Origin: Rhodospirillum sp.
GTDB taxonomy: Bacteria > Pseudomonadota > Alphaproteobacteria > Rhodospirillales > Rhodospirillaceae
Direction of reading: 5' to 3'
NCBI GenBank assembly: GCA_021741145.1
Contig: JAIOYK010000009.1
Span: 1-64,000 of the forward strand
Length of the DNA stretch: 64,000 nucleotides
This document shows positions 37,120 to 46,326 of the stretch, in pieces; positions within the stretch are counted from its first letter, which is position 1, and every line of letters begins with the position of its first letter. The position numbers and the translations under genes were made by a program. The notes beneath the pieces are model-generated. The model saw only the letters and a list, made by a program, of their open reading frames with translations. It made no database searches and had not been told where the DNA came from.

Positions 37120-39144
37120 ATGAGCGAAACCGACCTCCCAGACTCCCCATCGCCGGAGACCGGTCCCTATCGGGTTCTCGCGCGGAAGTACCGTCCCTCC
37201 TCCTTCGATGCCCTGATCGGCCAGGAAGCCCTGGTCCGAACCCTGACCAACGCCATCAACACCGGTCGTCTGGCCCAGGCCTGGATGCTGACTGGCGTGC
37301 GGGGTGTGGGCAAGACCACCACCGCCCGGCTGATCGCCCGGGCGCTGAACTGTATTGGCCCCGACGGGACGGGCGGGGTGACAATCGACCCCTGTGGCGT
37401 CTGCGACCATTGCCGGGCCATTGCCCAGGATCGCCATGTGGATGTCTTGGAAATGGACGCCGCCAGCCGCACGGGCGTGGGCGACATCCGGGAAATCCTG
37501 GACGGGGTGCGCTACCGTCCGAGCTCGGCGCGGACCAAGGTTTATATCATCGACGAAGTACATATGCTGTCCACCGCGGCCTTCAACGCCCTGTTGAAAA
37601 CCCTGGAGGAACCGCCGGAGCATGTGAAGTTCATCTTCGCCACAACGGAGATCCGCAAGGTTCCCATTACGGTCCTCTCCCGCTGCCAGCGCTTCGACCT
37701 GCGGCGGGTGGGCGTGGCCGAATTGGCGGCCCATTTTGGGCGCATCGCCGTGAAGGAACGGGCGACCGTGGATCCAGGGGCCCTGTCCCTGATCTCCCGG
37801 GCCGCGGATGGCTCCGTCCGCGACGGGCTCTCGCTGCTGGACCAAGCCATCGCCCATGGCGGCGGCGCGGTGACCGAGGCCCAGGTTGTGGACATGCTGG
37901 GTTTGGCCGACCGGGCCGTGGTTTTTGACCTGCTCGATAACCTGCTGGTGGGGCATACGGCCGAGGCCTTGGCGCTGCTCGAGCGGCAATATGCCCTCGG
38001 CGCCGATCCCCTCGTGGTTCTGCAGGATATGCTGGAACTGGTCCATTGGATGACCCGGGTGAAGGTCGTGCCCGCGTCCGCCGACGACGCGGCGGTTCCG
38101 GAAGCCGAGCGCACCCGGGGCAAGGACATGGCCGACCGTCTGTCCATGGCCGCCCTGAATCGGGCTTGGCAAATGCTGCTGAAGGGCCTCGGGGAATCTC
38201 GGGACGCGCCGGTTCCCCTCCAGGCCGTGGAAATGACCTTGATTCGCTTGGCTTACGCCGCCGACCTGCCCACACCCGAGGACGCCCTGCGTCATCTCAC
38301 CGGAAAGGCTGCGCCAGCGCCTCGTCCGCCCACTGGGGTGGGGCCTGGTGGTGGAGGGGCCGGTGGAGGGGGGGAACCGCCCTCCGGCGGGACGGCGATG
38401 GCCAATGCCGTGGGGCAATCCGCCTCCCCCTCTCGGGGGAATGGGGAGCACTCTGGTCTGGCGCCACCGGGGATGGCCCGTCCTCGGCTTGTTCCGACAC
38501 CCGCGCCGGAGAGCCCGCCGCGATCCGTGGCGCGGCCCATGATGGCCCCACCGCCCGCGGAAGAACCGGCGCCCGCGTTCGAACCTCCGATTTCCCAGGC
38601 CCCGCCCCCAAGGGTCCCATACCGTGCGCCTGTCGCGCTGGAGGACTCCCGGGGCGCCGTTGGCCGGGTTCCAGCGACCTTTAAGGATCTGGTCGGCTTG
38701 TGCCGCGACAAGCGGGAGGCCGTGGTGGCTGGGCATCTCTTCCGGGATGTTCAACTGGTGCGCTACGACCCCAAGGGGGGGCTGCTGGAAATCCACCCGC
38801 TGGACGGGGCGCCCGCCAAGTTGGCCGGTCAGGTGGGGAAATTGTTGGCCGACTGGACCGGGCGACGCTGGATGGTCACGGTGACCGATAAACCGGGTCA
38901 ACCGACCTTGCATGAATCCACCCAGGCGGATATCCATTCCCATCCTTTGATACGCGCGGTCCTGGAGGCCTTCCCGGGGGCGACGGTTGGGACGGTTCGG
39001 GAAAATCCCGAGGCCCGGGCCGCCCTGGAGGAAGCCGAGGCCCAGGAGGTGATCCTGGACGCGGCCATGGACCCCACCCTGGAACCGGGTACCTTGGATC
39101 CAGACGATATGGATGACCCCTTTAGCGGAGACGACGAGACATGA
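37120..39144 (+). CDS. dnaX: DNA polymerase III gamma/tau subunit
   Basis: A 674-residue clamp-loader ATPase. The N-terminal domain has YRPSSFDALIGQEALVRTL, Walker A GVRGVGKTTTARLIARAL, a Zn site with four Cys (CIGPDG..CGVCDHC), Walker B IIDEVHMLS and the sensor SRCQRF. From about 400 to 525 there is a Pro/Gly-rich linker, then a C-terminal tau-like domain (FKDLVGLCRDKREAVVAGHL). I see no poly-A slippery site for a gamma form. ATG 37120 is used; upstream frame runs through the 4.5S RNA. The stop overlaps ybaB by four bases. Confidence 0.95.
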   Translation: MSETDLPDSPSPETGPYRVLARKYRPSSFDALIGQEALVRTLTNAINTGRLAQAWMLTGVRGVGKTTTARLIARALNCIGPDGTGGVTIDPCGVCDHCRAIAQDRHVDVLEMDAASRTGVGDIREILDGVRYRPSSARTKVYIIDEVHMLSTAAFNALLKTLEEPPEHVKFIFATTEIRKVPITVLSRCQRFDLRRVGVAELAAHFGRIAVKERATVDPGALSLISRAADGSVRDGLSLLDQAIAHGGGAVTEAQVVDMLGLADRAVVFDLLDNLLVGHTAEALALLERQYALGADPLVVLQDMLELVHWMTRVKVVPASADDAAVPEAERTRGKDMADRLSMAALNRAWQMLLKGLGESRDAPVPLQAVEMTLIRLAYAADLPTPEDALRHLTGKAAPAPRPPTGVGPGGGGAGGGGEPPSGGTAMANAVGQSASPSRGNGEHSGLAPPGMARPRLVPTPAPESPPRSVARPMMAPPPAEEPAPAFEPPISQAPPPRVPYRAPVALEDSRGAVGRVPATFKDLVGLCRDKREAVVAGHLFRDVQLVRYDPKGGLLEIHPLDGAPAKLAGQVGKLLADWTGRRWMVTVTDKPGQPTLHESTQADIHSHPLIRAVLEAFPGATVGTVRENPEARAALEEAEAQEVILDAAMDPTLEPGTLDPDDMDDPFSGDDET

Positions 39145-39464
39145 AGAACATCGGGCAGATGTTGAAGCAGGCCCAGCAGATCCAGACCCGGATGGCCGAG
39201 GTCCAGGAAGAGTTGAAGGCCTTGGAAGTCACGGGCCAGTCCGCGGCGGGCATGTGCCGCGTTACCCTGAACGGCAAGGGTGACGTGCGCGGGATCAAGA
39301 TCGACAAGTCCCTGGTGGATCCCGAGGATGTGGAGGTCCTCGAAGACCTGATCGTCGCCGCCTTCAACGACGCGAAGGGCAAGGTGGACGAGGCTTCGAA
39401 GGAAAAGATGGCGGAAGTCACCGGCGGGCTGAAACTGCCCCCTGGTCTGAATCTTCCCTTCTGA
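39141..39464 (+). CDS. YbaB/EbfC nucleoid-associated protein
   Basis: A 107-residue DNA-binding protein. It begins [20 protein letters not shown], the standard start of the family, and carries [19 protein letters not shown] in the centre. It dimerises and binds DNA as tweezers. Located between dnaX (ATGA overlap) and recR (gap 16 bases), its conserved operon position. Confidence 0.95.
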   Translation: MKNIGQMLKQAQQIQTRMAEVQEELKALEVTGQSAAGMCRVTLNGKGDVRGIKIDKSLVDPEDVEVLEDLIVAAFNDAKGKVDEASKEKMAEVTGGLKLPPGLNLPF

Positions 39465-39480
39465 CCAAGGGGTCCCGGCC

Positions 39481-40074
39481 ATGTCCGGTGGGGAAATCGA
39501 CCGCCTGATCCTGTTGTTGTCCCGCCTGCCGGGATTGGGGCCTCGGTCGGCCCGCCGGACGGCCTTGCACATGCTGAAAAAGCGCGAGGGGGTGATGCGG
39601 CCCCTGATGGAGGCCCTGGCCCAGGTGGCCGAGAAAGTCCGTGCCTGCTCGATCTGCGGCAATCTGGACACCAGCGACCCCTGCATGGTCTGCGCCGATC
39701 CCCGGCGCGACCCCGCGTTGATCTGCGTTGTCCGGGATGTGGCCGACCTTTGGGCGTTGGAACGGGCCGGAGCCTTCCGGGGGCGGTACCATGTTCTAGG
39801 GGGGCTGCTCTCGGCCCTGGACGGGATCGGACCGGACGACCTGGGGCTCGATCGTCTGGAAATCCGCGCCCGGGACGGTGGATTGTCCGAGGTCATCCTC
39901 GCCCTACCCGCCACGGTGGACGGACAGACCACCGCCCATGTCATCGCCGATCGCCTGGAACCCTTGGGCATTACTCTTTCTGGACTGGCCCAGGGCGTGC
40001 CCGTCGGGGGCGAATTGGACTACCTTGATGACGGTACCTTGACCGCGGCCTTTCGGGCGCGCCGCCCGGTCTGA
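39481..40074 (+). CDS. recR: Recombination mediator RecR
   Basis: A 197-residue RecR, which loads RecA at gaps with RecO and RecF. It starts with a helix-hairpin-helix ([20 protein letters not shown]), then a four-Cys zinc finger ([16 protein letters not shown]), then a Toprim domain with [21 protein letters not shown], followed by [19 protein letters not shown]. Length is normal. Last gene of dnaX-ybaB-recR. Confidence 0.96.
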   Translation: MSGGEIDRLILLLSRLPGLGPRSARRTALHMLKKREGVMRPLMEALAQVAEKVRACSICGNLDTSDPCMVCADPRRDPALICVVRDVADLWALERAGAFRGRYHVLGGLLSALDGIGPDDLGLDRLEIRARDGGLSEVILALPATVDGQTTAHVIADRLEPLGITLSGLAQGVPVGGELDYLDDGTLTAAFRARRPV

Positions 40075-40207
40075 CGTGATTTTCCGCGCGGTCCATTGTT
40101 TCGTCGGGAGAACGGCGGTAAGCTATTGCGCGTGCAAGGGTTTCCTTCCGAGGAGGGAGGCCTTTCCCCTGGACTCGGGCCCACCCCTAACCAAAGCGGA
40201 GGCCAAA

Positions 40208-40816
40208 GTGATCCCAATTGGCGATGTCATCATGGCGTCAGGTTCCACGGGCGCCCCATTCCGGACCCGGGCGGTTTTTTGGGTGGCGGTGCTGCTTCTG
40301 GCGCCGGTCCTGGCCGCTTGCGAGGGGGGCATGGACATGATAGGCGGGTCGACGGTGCGGGTCGAACGGATCCACACTCTGCCAGCCAACCCGCCGCCAA
40401 CACCCTTCGTCATCAACGCCCTGACTCGGGGACAGACCGCGGATCCGGTCTTTCAAGCCGCGGCGGATATCGTGGGCGCCCTGCTGGAGCGGGAAGGGCA
40501 CCCCCGGCTGGACGCCGATAAAGCCTATGCCGCGCCCTGGAAAGTGACCTTGGAAACCGCGATGACTCCCCGGCCCGCGGGACAGGCCACGGCGGGGGCC
40601 TCCGCCGAACAGGTGGACAAGCGCTTGACGCTGACCATCCGGGACAATGGCCGAACCGTCTATCAGGGGCGGGCGGCCCTGGTCGACCGGAACCGGGATT
40701 TGGCGGGATCCGTCGGAACCCTCGCCCGGGCCTTGTTCCAGGAGTTTCCCGGCCCTCAGGGCGTGAAGGGAGGGACCGCCCTCCTCTCCCCGTCCTCGGA
40801 TCGGACCGCCCCTTAA
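40208..40816 (+). CDS. Putative lipoprotein of unknown function
   Basis: A 202-residue protein with a type II signal: RTRAVFWVAVLLLAPVLAAC, lipobox LAAC, so the mature protein would start with acylated Cys and lie in the envelope. The rest contains FVINALTRGQTADPVFQAAADIV and LTLTIRDNGRTVYQGRAALV, without a domain I can name. The GTG at 40208 has GGAGG five bases before it; ATG 40232 is the alternative. It follows recR by 133 bases, possibly in the same transcript. Confidence 0.7.
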   Translation: MIPIGDVIMASGSTGAPFRTRAVFWVAVLLLAPVLAACEGGMDMIGGSTVRVERIHTLPANPPPTPFVINALTRGQTADPVFQAAADIVGALLEREGHPRLDADKAYAAPWKVTLETAMTPRPAGQATAGASAEQVDKRLTLTIRDNGRTVYQGRAALVDRNRDLAGSVGTLARALFQEFPGPQGVKGGTALLSPSSDRTAP

Positions 40817-41041
40817 CGTCCCGGAGCGGTGATTTCCGGTTACGAGACCGTGGGTGGGATGCAAGGGACATGGGAATTGCTTTCACCCGCCCACCCTACT
40901 GGTCCATTACAGAACCTCGAGCGCCGCCGCGGCCCCTTCCCAGGATCCAGTTGATGAGAGAGCCCAAGACATTCTCCAGGCTCGTCACGGCCACCAGGGA
41001 TCAAGGGGGATTGTTTCTGGCCGCCCTGGCCGTCACGGGTC

Positions 41042-41120
41042 GTGCTCAAGAAATTTGATTTTATGTGCATTCTTTCGGCTGGATGGAAACGCGAAGCGAT
41101 TCAGTCCGATCGGAAAATGG
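41042..41120. repeat. Dispersed intergenic element, copy 2
   Basis: GTGCTCAAGAAATTTGATTT and GCATTCTTTCGG match the element at 13464-13527. It lies in the 457-base gap 40817-41273 and directly precedes the structured repeat copy 2. The first part of the gap (40817-41040) shows nothing recognisable. Confidence 0.5.
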
Positions 41121-41133
41121 CTTGGCCCATGGG

Positions 41134-41277
41134 GCTTATACCAGCCCGCGATGAGCTTGACTCATCGCGGGCTGGAAGCGGTTCACCAGCCGCCGCGCCT
41201 TCTGCCGCGCAAAGCCCGCGGGGCGTTTGAACGCGATACAAGGGGCATGGGTTTCAACCCATGCCCCTTGGTATTAG
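41134..41277 (+). repeat. Structured intergenic repeat, full copy 2
   Basis: It matches 22868-23010 at more than 80 percent by eye. The 15-bp stem CCAGCCCGCGATGAG (41141-41155) closes at 41175 around CTTGA. The last hairpin is a perfect 14-bp stem, AAGGGGCATGGGTT with TC loop, at about 41240-41269. The closing GGTATTA contains the stop codon of the downstream (minus strand) LysE gene, and the last hairpin could serve as its terminator. Confidence 0.85.
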
Positions 41278-41909
41278 CGGGCCTGGAGGGCGTCCCAAAT
41301 CAACCGAATACCCAGGGCGCCGAGGACGGTCCCCGCCATGCGGTCGAACCAGTGCTTTCCTCGGGCGTGGAGGGCCCTGGGCTTGGGGCTGGAGAACAGC
41401 AGGGCCACCAGGGCATACCACAGCGTTTCCTGGAATAGGATCAACGGTGGCAAGGTCAGATAAACCCAGGTGGGGGGCGCCGCGGGCATCATGGCGGCGA
41501 AGATGCCGCCGAAGACCAAGGCCGTCTTGGGATTGGCGAGCTGGATGGCGAGACCTCCCGCCAGGGCGCCCGGCAGGGTCCGATTTCGGTCAATCGGCAC
41601 GGGGTCCATGGTCAGGGGATCCGTCGCCCCGCGGAAGAGGCGCCAGGCGAGGATCAGGAGATAGGCGCCGCCCAGGACCTTCAGGGCCAGATAGAGCATG
41701 GGGACATGGAGGAGGAGGCCATGCAGACCCACCAGGGCCAGAAGGCCGAAAGCCATGGCGCCCAGGCCCATGCCAACCGCGCAGGCGACGCCGTCTCTCC
41801 ATCCCCTGGCCACGGAGAGACGCGCGACATGGAGGAAACTTGGACCCGGGCTCATGGCGCCCAGCATTAGGGAACCAAGGATGGCGGCGAGGGGGACGAT
41901 CCAGTCCAT
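41274..41909 (-). CDS. LysE/RhtB-family exporter 1
   Basis: A 211-residue membrane protein with about six helices. The family start is AAILGSLMLGAMSPGPSFLHVARLS, with the conserved Pro-Gly-Pro; LGGAYLLILAWRLFRG and LANPKTALVFGGIFAAMMP follow. Such proteins export amino acids or homoserine lactones; the substrate is unknown. It is 19 bases after a paralogue on the same strand. Its stop codon lies within the end of an intergenic repeat. Confidence 0.9.
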   Translation of the reverse strand: MDWIVPLAAILGSLMLGAMSPGPSFLHVARLSVARGWRDGVACAVGMGLGAMAFGLLALVGLHGLLLHVPMLYLALKVLGGAYLLILAWRLFRGATDPLTMDPVPIDRNRTLPGALAGGLAIQLANPKTALVFGGIFAAMMPAAPPTWVYLTLPPLILFQETLWYALVALLFSSPKPRALHARGKHWFDRMAGTVLGALGIRLIWDALQAR

Positions 41910-41928
41910 GGCTGGGACTCCGGTTGTG

Positions 41929-42591
41929 TCATGGGGATCGCGTGGTCAGGGCATCCCAGATGAGCCGGGCACCCAGGGTGCCGATGACCAGCCCCGCGGC
42001 ACCATCCACCCAGGTCTTGGCCCGGGCGTAAGCCGCCCGGGGGCGGGCGCTGGAGAAGACCAAGGCGACCAGGATATTCCACAGGGTTTCCTGCAGAAAG
42101 ATACCCGGCGGGAGCACCAGGAAGACCCATCCAGGGGCGGGGCCGGGCATCAGGGCCGCGAAGATGCTGGCGAAGACCACCGCGATCTTGGGGTTGGACA
42201 TCTGGGTGGCGACTCCTCGAAGGCAGGCTCGGATCACGCCCTTGGCCCGCGGCTGGCTCCCCGCCGAGATCGCCTCGACAGGGGGGGGATTTTCCAGGCG
42301 CGCGCGGGCGCCCCGCAGGAGACGCCAGGCGATGGACAGCAGGTAGAGGCCCCCCAAAACCTGGAAGGCGAGGTAAGCCTGGGGCGCCCGATCCAGCACC
42401 TCTCGCAAACCCGCCAGGGCGAGGAGGGCGAAAACCAGGGCACCCAATCCCAAGCCAACCGCCACGGCGATTCCCTCGGCCCGTCCTTCGGCGATGGAGG
42501 TTCGGACGACTTGCACAAAGCTTGGCCCTGGCGTCATGGCGCCCAGCAATTGGGCTCCAAGAATGGCGAAAATGGCGACGCCCCAGTCCAT
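41929..42591 (-). CDS. LysE/RhtB-family exporter 2
   Basis: A 220-residue paralogue of the downstream gene: AILGAQLLGAMTPGPSFVQVVRTS, LGGLYLLSIAWRLLRGARAR, MSNPKIAVVFASIFAALMPG and a shared ending GTLGARLIWDAL. About six membrane helices. The pair arose by tandem duplication, judged from shared order and endings. Together they may form a heteromer or handle related solutes. The gap 42592-42762 to the divergent arsR promoter holds no other gene. Confidence 0.9.
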   Translation of the reverse strand: MDWGVAIFAILGAQLLGAMTPGPSFVQVVRTSIAEGRAEGIAVAVGLGLGALVFALLALAGLREVLDRAPQAYLAFQVLGGLYLLSIAWRLLRGARARLENPPPVEAISAGSQPRAKGVIRACLRGVATQMSNPKIAVVFASIFAALMPGPAPGWVFLVLPPGIFLQETLWNILVALVFSSARPRAAYARAKTWVDGAAGLVIGTLGARLIWDALTTRSP

Positions 42592-42738
42592 GCCGGTTCT
42601 CCATTGAAGGGGAAGGGAAATTTAGCAGGACCGGGGCGTCGGGGAAATCGGGCATTTCGCGGTGGAAGGGAGGGGGGAAGCGGGTGCGGTCGCGTGGAGC
42701 GCCCGGGTCCGCTGGGGGGGCGGTTCGGAAGACGGGTC

Positions 42739-42787
42739 TTGCGATGGCGTTGGTTTGGGTTGTATAATGCGCATTAACGCATATGCG
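42739..42787 (+). promoter_or_regulatory. arsR promoter with overlapping palindromic operator
   Basis: TTGCGA (42739-42744) and a perfect TATAAT (42763-42768) are 18 bases apart. ATGCG (42767-42771) pairs with CGCAT (42778-42782), and another ATGCG follows at 42783-42787, so an ArsR dimer could cover the -10 region. Confidence 0.7.
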
Positions 42788-42832
42788 GAAATCCACGCTT
42801 ATGGCATCCATTTGGCATAAAGGGGCCGCTCC

Positions 42833-43126
42833 ATGGACGTTCTGACTCTTCTTTCGGCGCTGTCCGAACCCACCCGATTGGGGGCGATCCGACTCTTGTG
42901 GGATGGGGGGGAGCATTGCGTTTGTGAATTGATGACCGTTCTGGGGGCCACCCAGTCCCGCATGTCCCGCCATATGGGGATCTTGAAAGTCGCGGGCCTG
43001 GTTACCGACCGGCGGGATGCCCAATGGGTGCGCTACCGCCGCGCCCCGAACCTGCCCCCGGACATAACGCGGATTGTCGATGCCGTTCTGGCCGCGGCCA
43101 ATGCCCAGGAAAGGAGCGCCGCATGA
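42833..43126 (+). CDS. ArsR-family metalloregulatory repressor
   Basis: A 97-residue winged-HTH repressor. The recognition part is CVCELMTVLGATQSRMSRHMGILKVAGLV. Cys29 and Cys31 (HCVCEL) lie at the start of the DNA-binding helix, the place of the As(III)/Sb(III) ligands in ArsR. The stop overlaps the permease start (ATGA), so both are one operon behind a palindromic operator. Arsenic or a related thiophilic metalloid is the likely inducer; that is inferred from the Cys pair. Confidence 0.9.
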   Translation: MDVLTLLSALSEPTRLGAIRLLWDGGEHCVCELMTVLGATQSRMSRHMGILKVAGLVTDRRDAQWVRYRRAPNLPPDITRIVDAVLAAANAQERSAA

Positions 43127-44439
43127 CCACCCAAGTTTCCCCACCGTCTCCGCTGGAGCCTTCGACTGTTCCGGGGACCTCCGCGAAGGGAGGCGGGTGT
43201 TGCGCGGGGTCGGCGTCGATCCCTCCCACTCCTCCTTCTCCCGCCTTTCCCCCTCCCGTGGCCACGGGAGGTTGCTGTTCCGCTCCGGCCCCCACGCCCT
43301 CTCCTCAGGCGGGTGGTTGCTGTTCCGGGGCGACCTCGGCGCCGCCTCCCCCGGTTGGCGGGTGTTGCGGGGGGCCAGCCCCCCGGGCGCGGTCCATATT
43401 CGGCGCCAAGGGCGGCTCGCCTCTGGTTCCGACGTCCCTTCTCATCGGCGCCTTGATCGCTTGGGTGGGGATGTATTGGAGTCTCGCGCCCCTGGCCGAG
43501 GGTGCGGTCACCCTTTTGCCCGTGGACCGGGCCAGTTCCCTGGGGGAGGCCTTGGTCTTCTTCTTATATGACACGCCGAAGGTTCTGCTGCTCCTTGTGT
43601 TGATCGTTTTCCTCATGGGCGTGGTTCGGAGCTATGTCTCGCCGGAGCGGACACGGGCCTTGTTGGCGGGGCGGCGCATGGGGGTGGGCAATGTCATGGC
43701 CGCGGGTTTGGGCATTCTCACGCCCTTCTGTTCCTGTTCGGCCATCCCCCTGTTCATCGGCTTCGTCTCCGCCGGCGTTCCCCTGGGAGTCACCTTCTCC
43801 TTCCTTGTCGCCGCGCCCATGGTCAACGAAGTTGCCCTGGGCCTGTTGTTTGGTCTGGTCGGCTGGAAGATCGCCTTGACCTATCTGGTTTTCGGTCTGG
43901 GCGTGGCCATCGTCGCCGGTTGGGTGATTGGGCGGTTGAGGTTGGAAGGATGGCTTCAGGGCTGGGTGCGGGAGATCCATACCGGTCCCGTGATTCCCGA
44001 GCGGGGTGGCGATAGGCCTGATTTCCGAGGGCGGCTGGACCAGGGGGTGGAGGCCGTGCGCGAGATCGTCGGTCAGGTCTGGGTCTGGGTTTTGGTGGGT
44101 ATCGCCGTTGGGGCCTTCGTCCATGGATACGTGCCCCAGGAGATGCTGGCCGGGATCATGGGCGCCGACGCCTGGTGGTCCGTTCCCGCCGCCGTGGCCG
44201 TGGGCGTGCCCATGTATACCAATGCCGCCGGGGTCATTCCGGTGGTCGAGGCCCTGCTGGACAAGGGGGCGGCCCTGGGGACGGTGCTCGCCTTCATGAT
44301 GTCGGTGATCGCCCTGTCCCTGCCGGAGATCATTATCCTGCGCAAGGTCCTGACAGGAAAGCTGATCGCCGTTTTCGTCGGTGTTGTGTCCCTGGGGATC
44401 CTGGCCGTTGGGTTCCTGTTCAATGCCTGGTTCGTTTGA
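43123..44439 (+). CDS. ArsP/DUF318-type permease with four N-terminal Cys-Cys motifs
   Basis: A 438-residue membrane protein. The first 95 residues are Pro/Gly/Ser-rich and carry four vicinal cysteine pairs at about 26-27, 51-52, 66-67 and 81-82, each in a GGCC context. The permease domain (about 98-438) has about eight helices; LTPFCSCSAIPLFIGFVSAG and MYTNAAGVIPVVEALLDKGA are signatures of the PF03773 family, which includes the organoarsenical exporter ArsP. The Cys pairs probably bind soft metals or trivalent arsenicals on the cytoplasmic side. Coupled to arsR; a terminator follows. Confidence 0.85.
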   Translation: MTTQVSPPSPLEPSTVPGTSAKGGGCCAGSASIPPTPPSPAFPPPVATGGCCSAPAPTPSPQAGGCCSGATSAPPPPVGGCCGGPAPRARSIFGAKGGSPLVPTSLLIGALIAWVGMYWSLAPLAEGAVTLLPVDRASSLGEALVFFLYDTPKVLLLLVLIVFLMGVVRSYVSPERTRALLAGRRMGVGNVMAAGLGILTPFCSCSAIPLFIGFVSAGVPLGVTFSFLVAAPMVNEVALGLLFGLVGWKIALTYLVFGLGVAIVAGWVIGRLRLEGWLQGWVREIHTGPVIPERGGDRPDFRGRLDQGVEAVREIVGQVWVWVLVGIAVGAFVHGYVPQEMLAGIMGADAWWSVPAAVAVGVPMYTNAAGVIPVVEALLDKGAALGTVLAFMMSVIALSLPEIIILRKVLTGKLIAVFVGVVSLGILAVGFLFNAWFV

Positions 44440-44456
44440 CCAGGCCTGTAATGACC

Positions 44457-44496
44457 GGAAAAGGGCGCGGGACCCCAAGGGACCGCGCCCCTTTCC
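44457..44496 (+). terminator. Intrinsic terminator after the arsR-permease operon
   Basis: GGAAAAGGGCGCGG...CCGCGCCCCTTTCC forms a long stem 17 bases after the permease stop. It also lies 27 bases from the end of the convergent chemoreceptor gene and may serve both. Confidence 0.7.
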
Positions 44497-44522
44497 TTGA
44501 CCCGTGGGAGGGGGCACGGGTC

Positions 44523-45824
44523 CTATTTCGCGGTGGATACTTGTTTGATGTAGGCTTCCACGTCACGGGTCAGGCTTTCGCTATTGCGCGAAAGGTCCGT
44601 CGCGGCCTGGCTGATCTCCTCCACCGCGCCCGTGGAGTCCCGGGCGCCCTTCGCCACCATTTCGATTCCTTCGGCCACCACGCGCACGCCACTCACGGTC
44701 TGGTGAACGTTGGAGGAAATTTCCGTGACCACGGCCCGTTGCTCATCAATCGCGTGATGGATCGATTGAGCGGCGGTGCTGATTTCCCGGATGGTCGCGG
44801 CGATACCTCGTATGGCGGTGACGGCTTCTGTCATTGCCGAGCGCATTCCATCGATCTGACCGGCAATGTCGTCCGTGGCGCGCGCGGTCTGGTTGGCGAG
44901 GGCTTTGACCTCGTTGGCGACGACGGCGAAGCCCTTGCCCGCGTCTCCCGCCCGGGCCGCCTCGATGGTGGCGTTCAGCGCGAGAAGGTTGGTCTGGCTG
45001 GCGATGTCATTGATCAGGACGACAACCTCGCCGATTCGGGCCGAGGCCTCCGCCAGGGTGGTGATGGTGTGCTCGGCCTTTCCGGCGGCGGTCACCGCGG
45101 CGCTGGCGACGTCCGTGGTGCGCGCGACCTGATTGGTGACTTCGTTGATGGAATGGGAGAACTCCTCCGTCGCCGCGGCAACGCTCGAAACGTTTTGGGA
45201 GGCGTCCCGAGCGGCGGAGGCGACACGGGATGACTGACGTTCGGTCTCTCCTGAGACCGTGGACAGGCTTTCGGCGGAGGCTTCCAATTGGGTCGCGGCC
45301 GCGGAAACGGTGTTCACCACGTCCATGATCCGCCGCCCCATTTTTTTGGCGCTCTCTCGGAAAGTCGAGGTCTTGTTGTCCATGGCCTCCAAGCCCTTGT
45401 TGACGGTCTTTGTGTAAGTGCCAAAGTCGCCAACCATGCCCCCGGGCAGGATCTTGCGGTAGTACTCTCCTTTTCCGGCGTAATCCAGGGCGGCGCCCGC
45501 CTCCCGGGCGAAGGCCTCGGTCACATCCAGCAGGTGGTTGATGTTGTGATGCATGCGGCCGATGGGACCACGGCCCGTAATGTTCATGATTCGCACACCC
45601 AGGTCTCCCCGGGCCGCGGCTTCCGATGCGTCGGAAGCCTTGGCGATCGAAACGGTTACCCGCCGAATGAAATGCAGGGTCGCCCCCCCGGCGACGGCCG
45701 CGCACAGGGCGGTCGCGCCCGCGGGATTATCTCCGTTCATAAAGGCGAGGATCGCGGTCAGGCTGGCGAACACCAAGGCGGCGAAACCGGCGAATTGGAG
45801 CTTAGAGACCGTGGATATATTCAT
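44523..45824 (-). CDS. Aer-like chemoreceptor signalling subunit
   Basis: A 433-residue receptor without its own sensor domain. Two close hydrophobic helices (about 8-28 and 33-52) form an Aer-like membrane hairpin with no real periplasmic part. A HAMP-like and a helical region follow (about 53-160), then the signalling domain with [19 protein letters not shown] near residue 275. The start overlaps the upstream PAS gene by 23 bases. Together they look like an aerotaxis receptor (PAS-membrane-signal) split in two. No CheR-binding C-terminal pentapeptide is present. Confidence 0.9.
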   Translation of the reverse strand: MNISTVSKLQFAGFAALVFASLTAILAFMNGDNPAGATALCAAVAGGATLHFIRRVTVSIAKASDASEAAARGDLGVRIMNITGRGPIGRMHHNINHLLDVTEAFAREAGAALDYAGKGEYYRKILPGGMVGDFGTYTKTVNKGLEAMDNKTSTFRESAKKMGRRIMDVVNTVSAAATQLEASAESLSTVSGETERQSSRVASAARDASQNVSSVAAATEEFSHSINEVTNQVARTTDVASAAVTAAGKAEHTITTLAEASARIGEVVVLINDIASQTNLLALNATIEAARAGDAGKGFAVVANEVKALANQTARATDDIAGQIDGMRSAMTEAVTAIRGIAATIREISTAAQSIHHAIDEQRAVVTEISSNVHQTVSGVRVVAEGIEMVAKGARDSTGAVEEISQAATDLSRNSESLTRDVEAYIKQVSTAK

Positions 45825-46326
45825 CGTAGCTCAATCCCTTTCGGTCCAACATGGCTTGGATGGTGGCGAGCCCGGCCGCGGCGCCAGCCTTGCCGCCTCC
45901 GGCTTGGCGCTCCACGTCATGAAGCTTCGTGTAATAGGCTTTCACGCCATCCAGGATCCGCTTCTCGGGAACACGCCGGTTGGAATGGTAGCCCGTGATG
46001 CGGCCTGATGCGTCGAAGGAAGGAGACACATGGGCCAGGACCCAATAGTGATCTCCATTCTTCGCCATGTTGCACACATAGGCGAAGACCTCCTCGCCAC
46101 TCTCGATTCGGTTCCAAAGTAGCTTGAAGATGCCGCCCGGTGTGTCCGGATGACGGATCATGTTATGGGGCTGTCCGATGACTTCCACCTCGGTATAACC
46201 GGCGATCTTCAGGAAAATCTGGTTTGCGTAGGTGATGATGCCCTTGGTATCGGTTTTTGATACAATAATTTCGTCTTCTGAAAAAAACCGCTCCACGCCA
46301 GTAGGCATGATCGTGGATCGCGCCAT
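45802..46326 (-). CDS. PAS-domain protein, sensory half of a split Aer
   Basis: A 174-residue soluble PAS protein. [39 protein letters not shown] and [30 protein letters not shown] match the FAD-binding PAS of Aer. A C-terminal helix ([14 protein letters not shown]) may contact the receptor. The gene overlaps the chemoreceptor start by 23 bases, giving strict co-expression. It probably senses redox state through FAD in the cytoplasm. The upstream gap 46327-46637 shows no recognised element. Confidence 0.88.
   Translation of the reverse strand: MARSTIMPTGVERFFSEDEIIVSKTDTKGIITYANQIFLKIAGYTEVEVIGQPHNMIRHPDTPGGIFKLLWNRIESGEEVFAYVCNMAKNGDHYWVLAHVSPSFDASGRITGYHSNRRVPEKRILDGVKAYYTKLHDVERQAGGGKAGAAAGLATIQAMLDRKGLSYDEYIHGL

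Noticed and set aside
37063-38943. 626-residue open frame on the minus strand opposite dnaX
   Set aside because: DnaX on the plus strand has all expected motifs; the antisense frame has no family resemblance.
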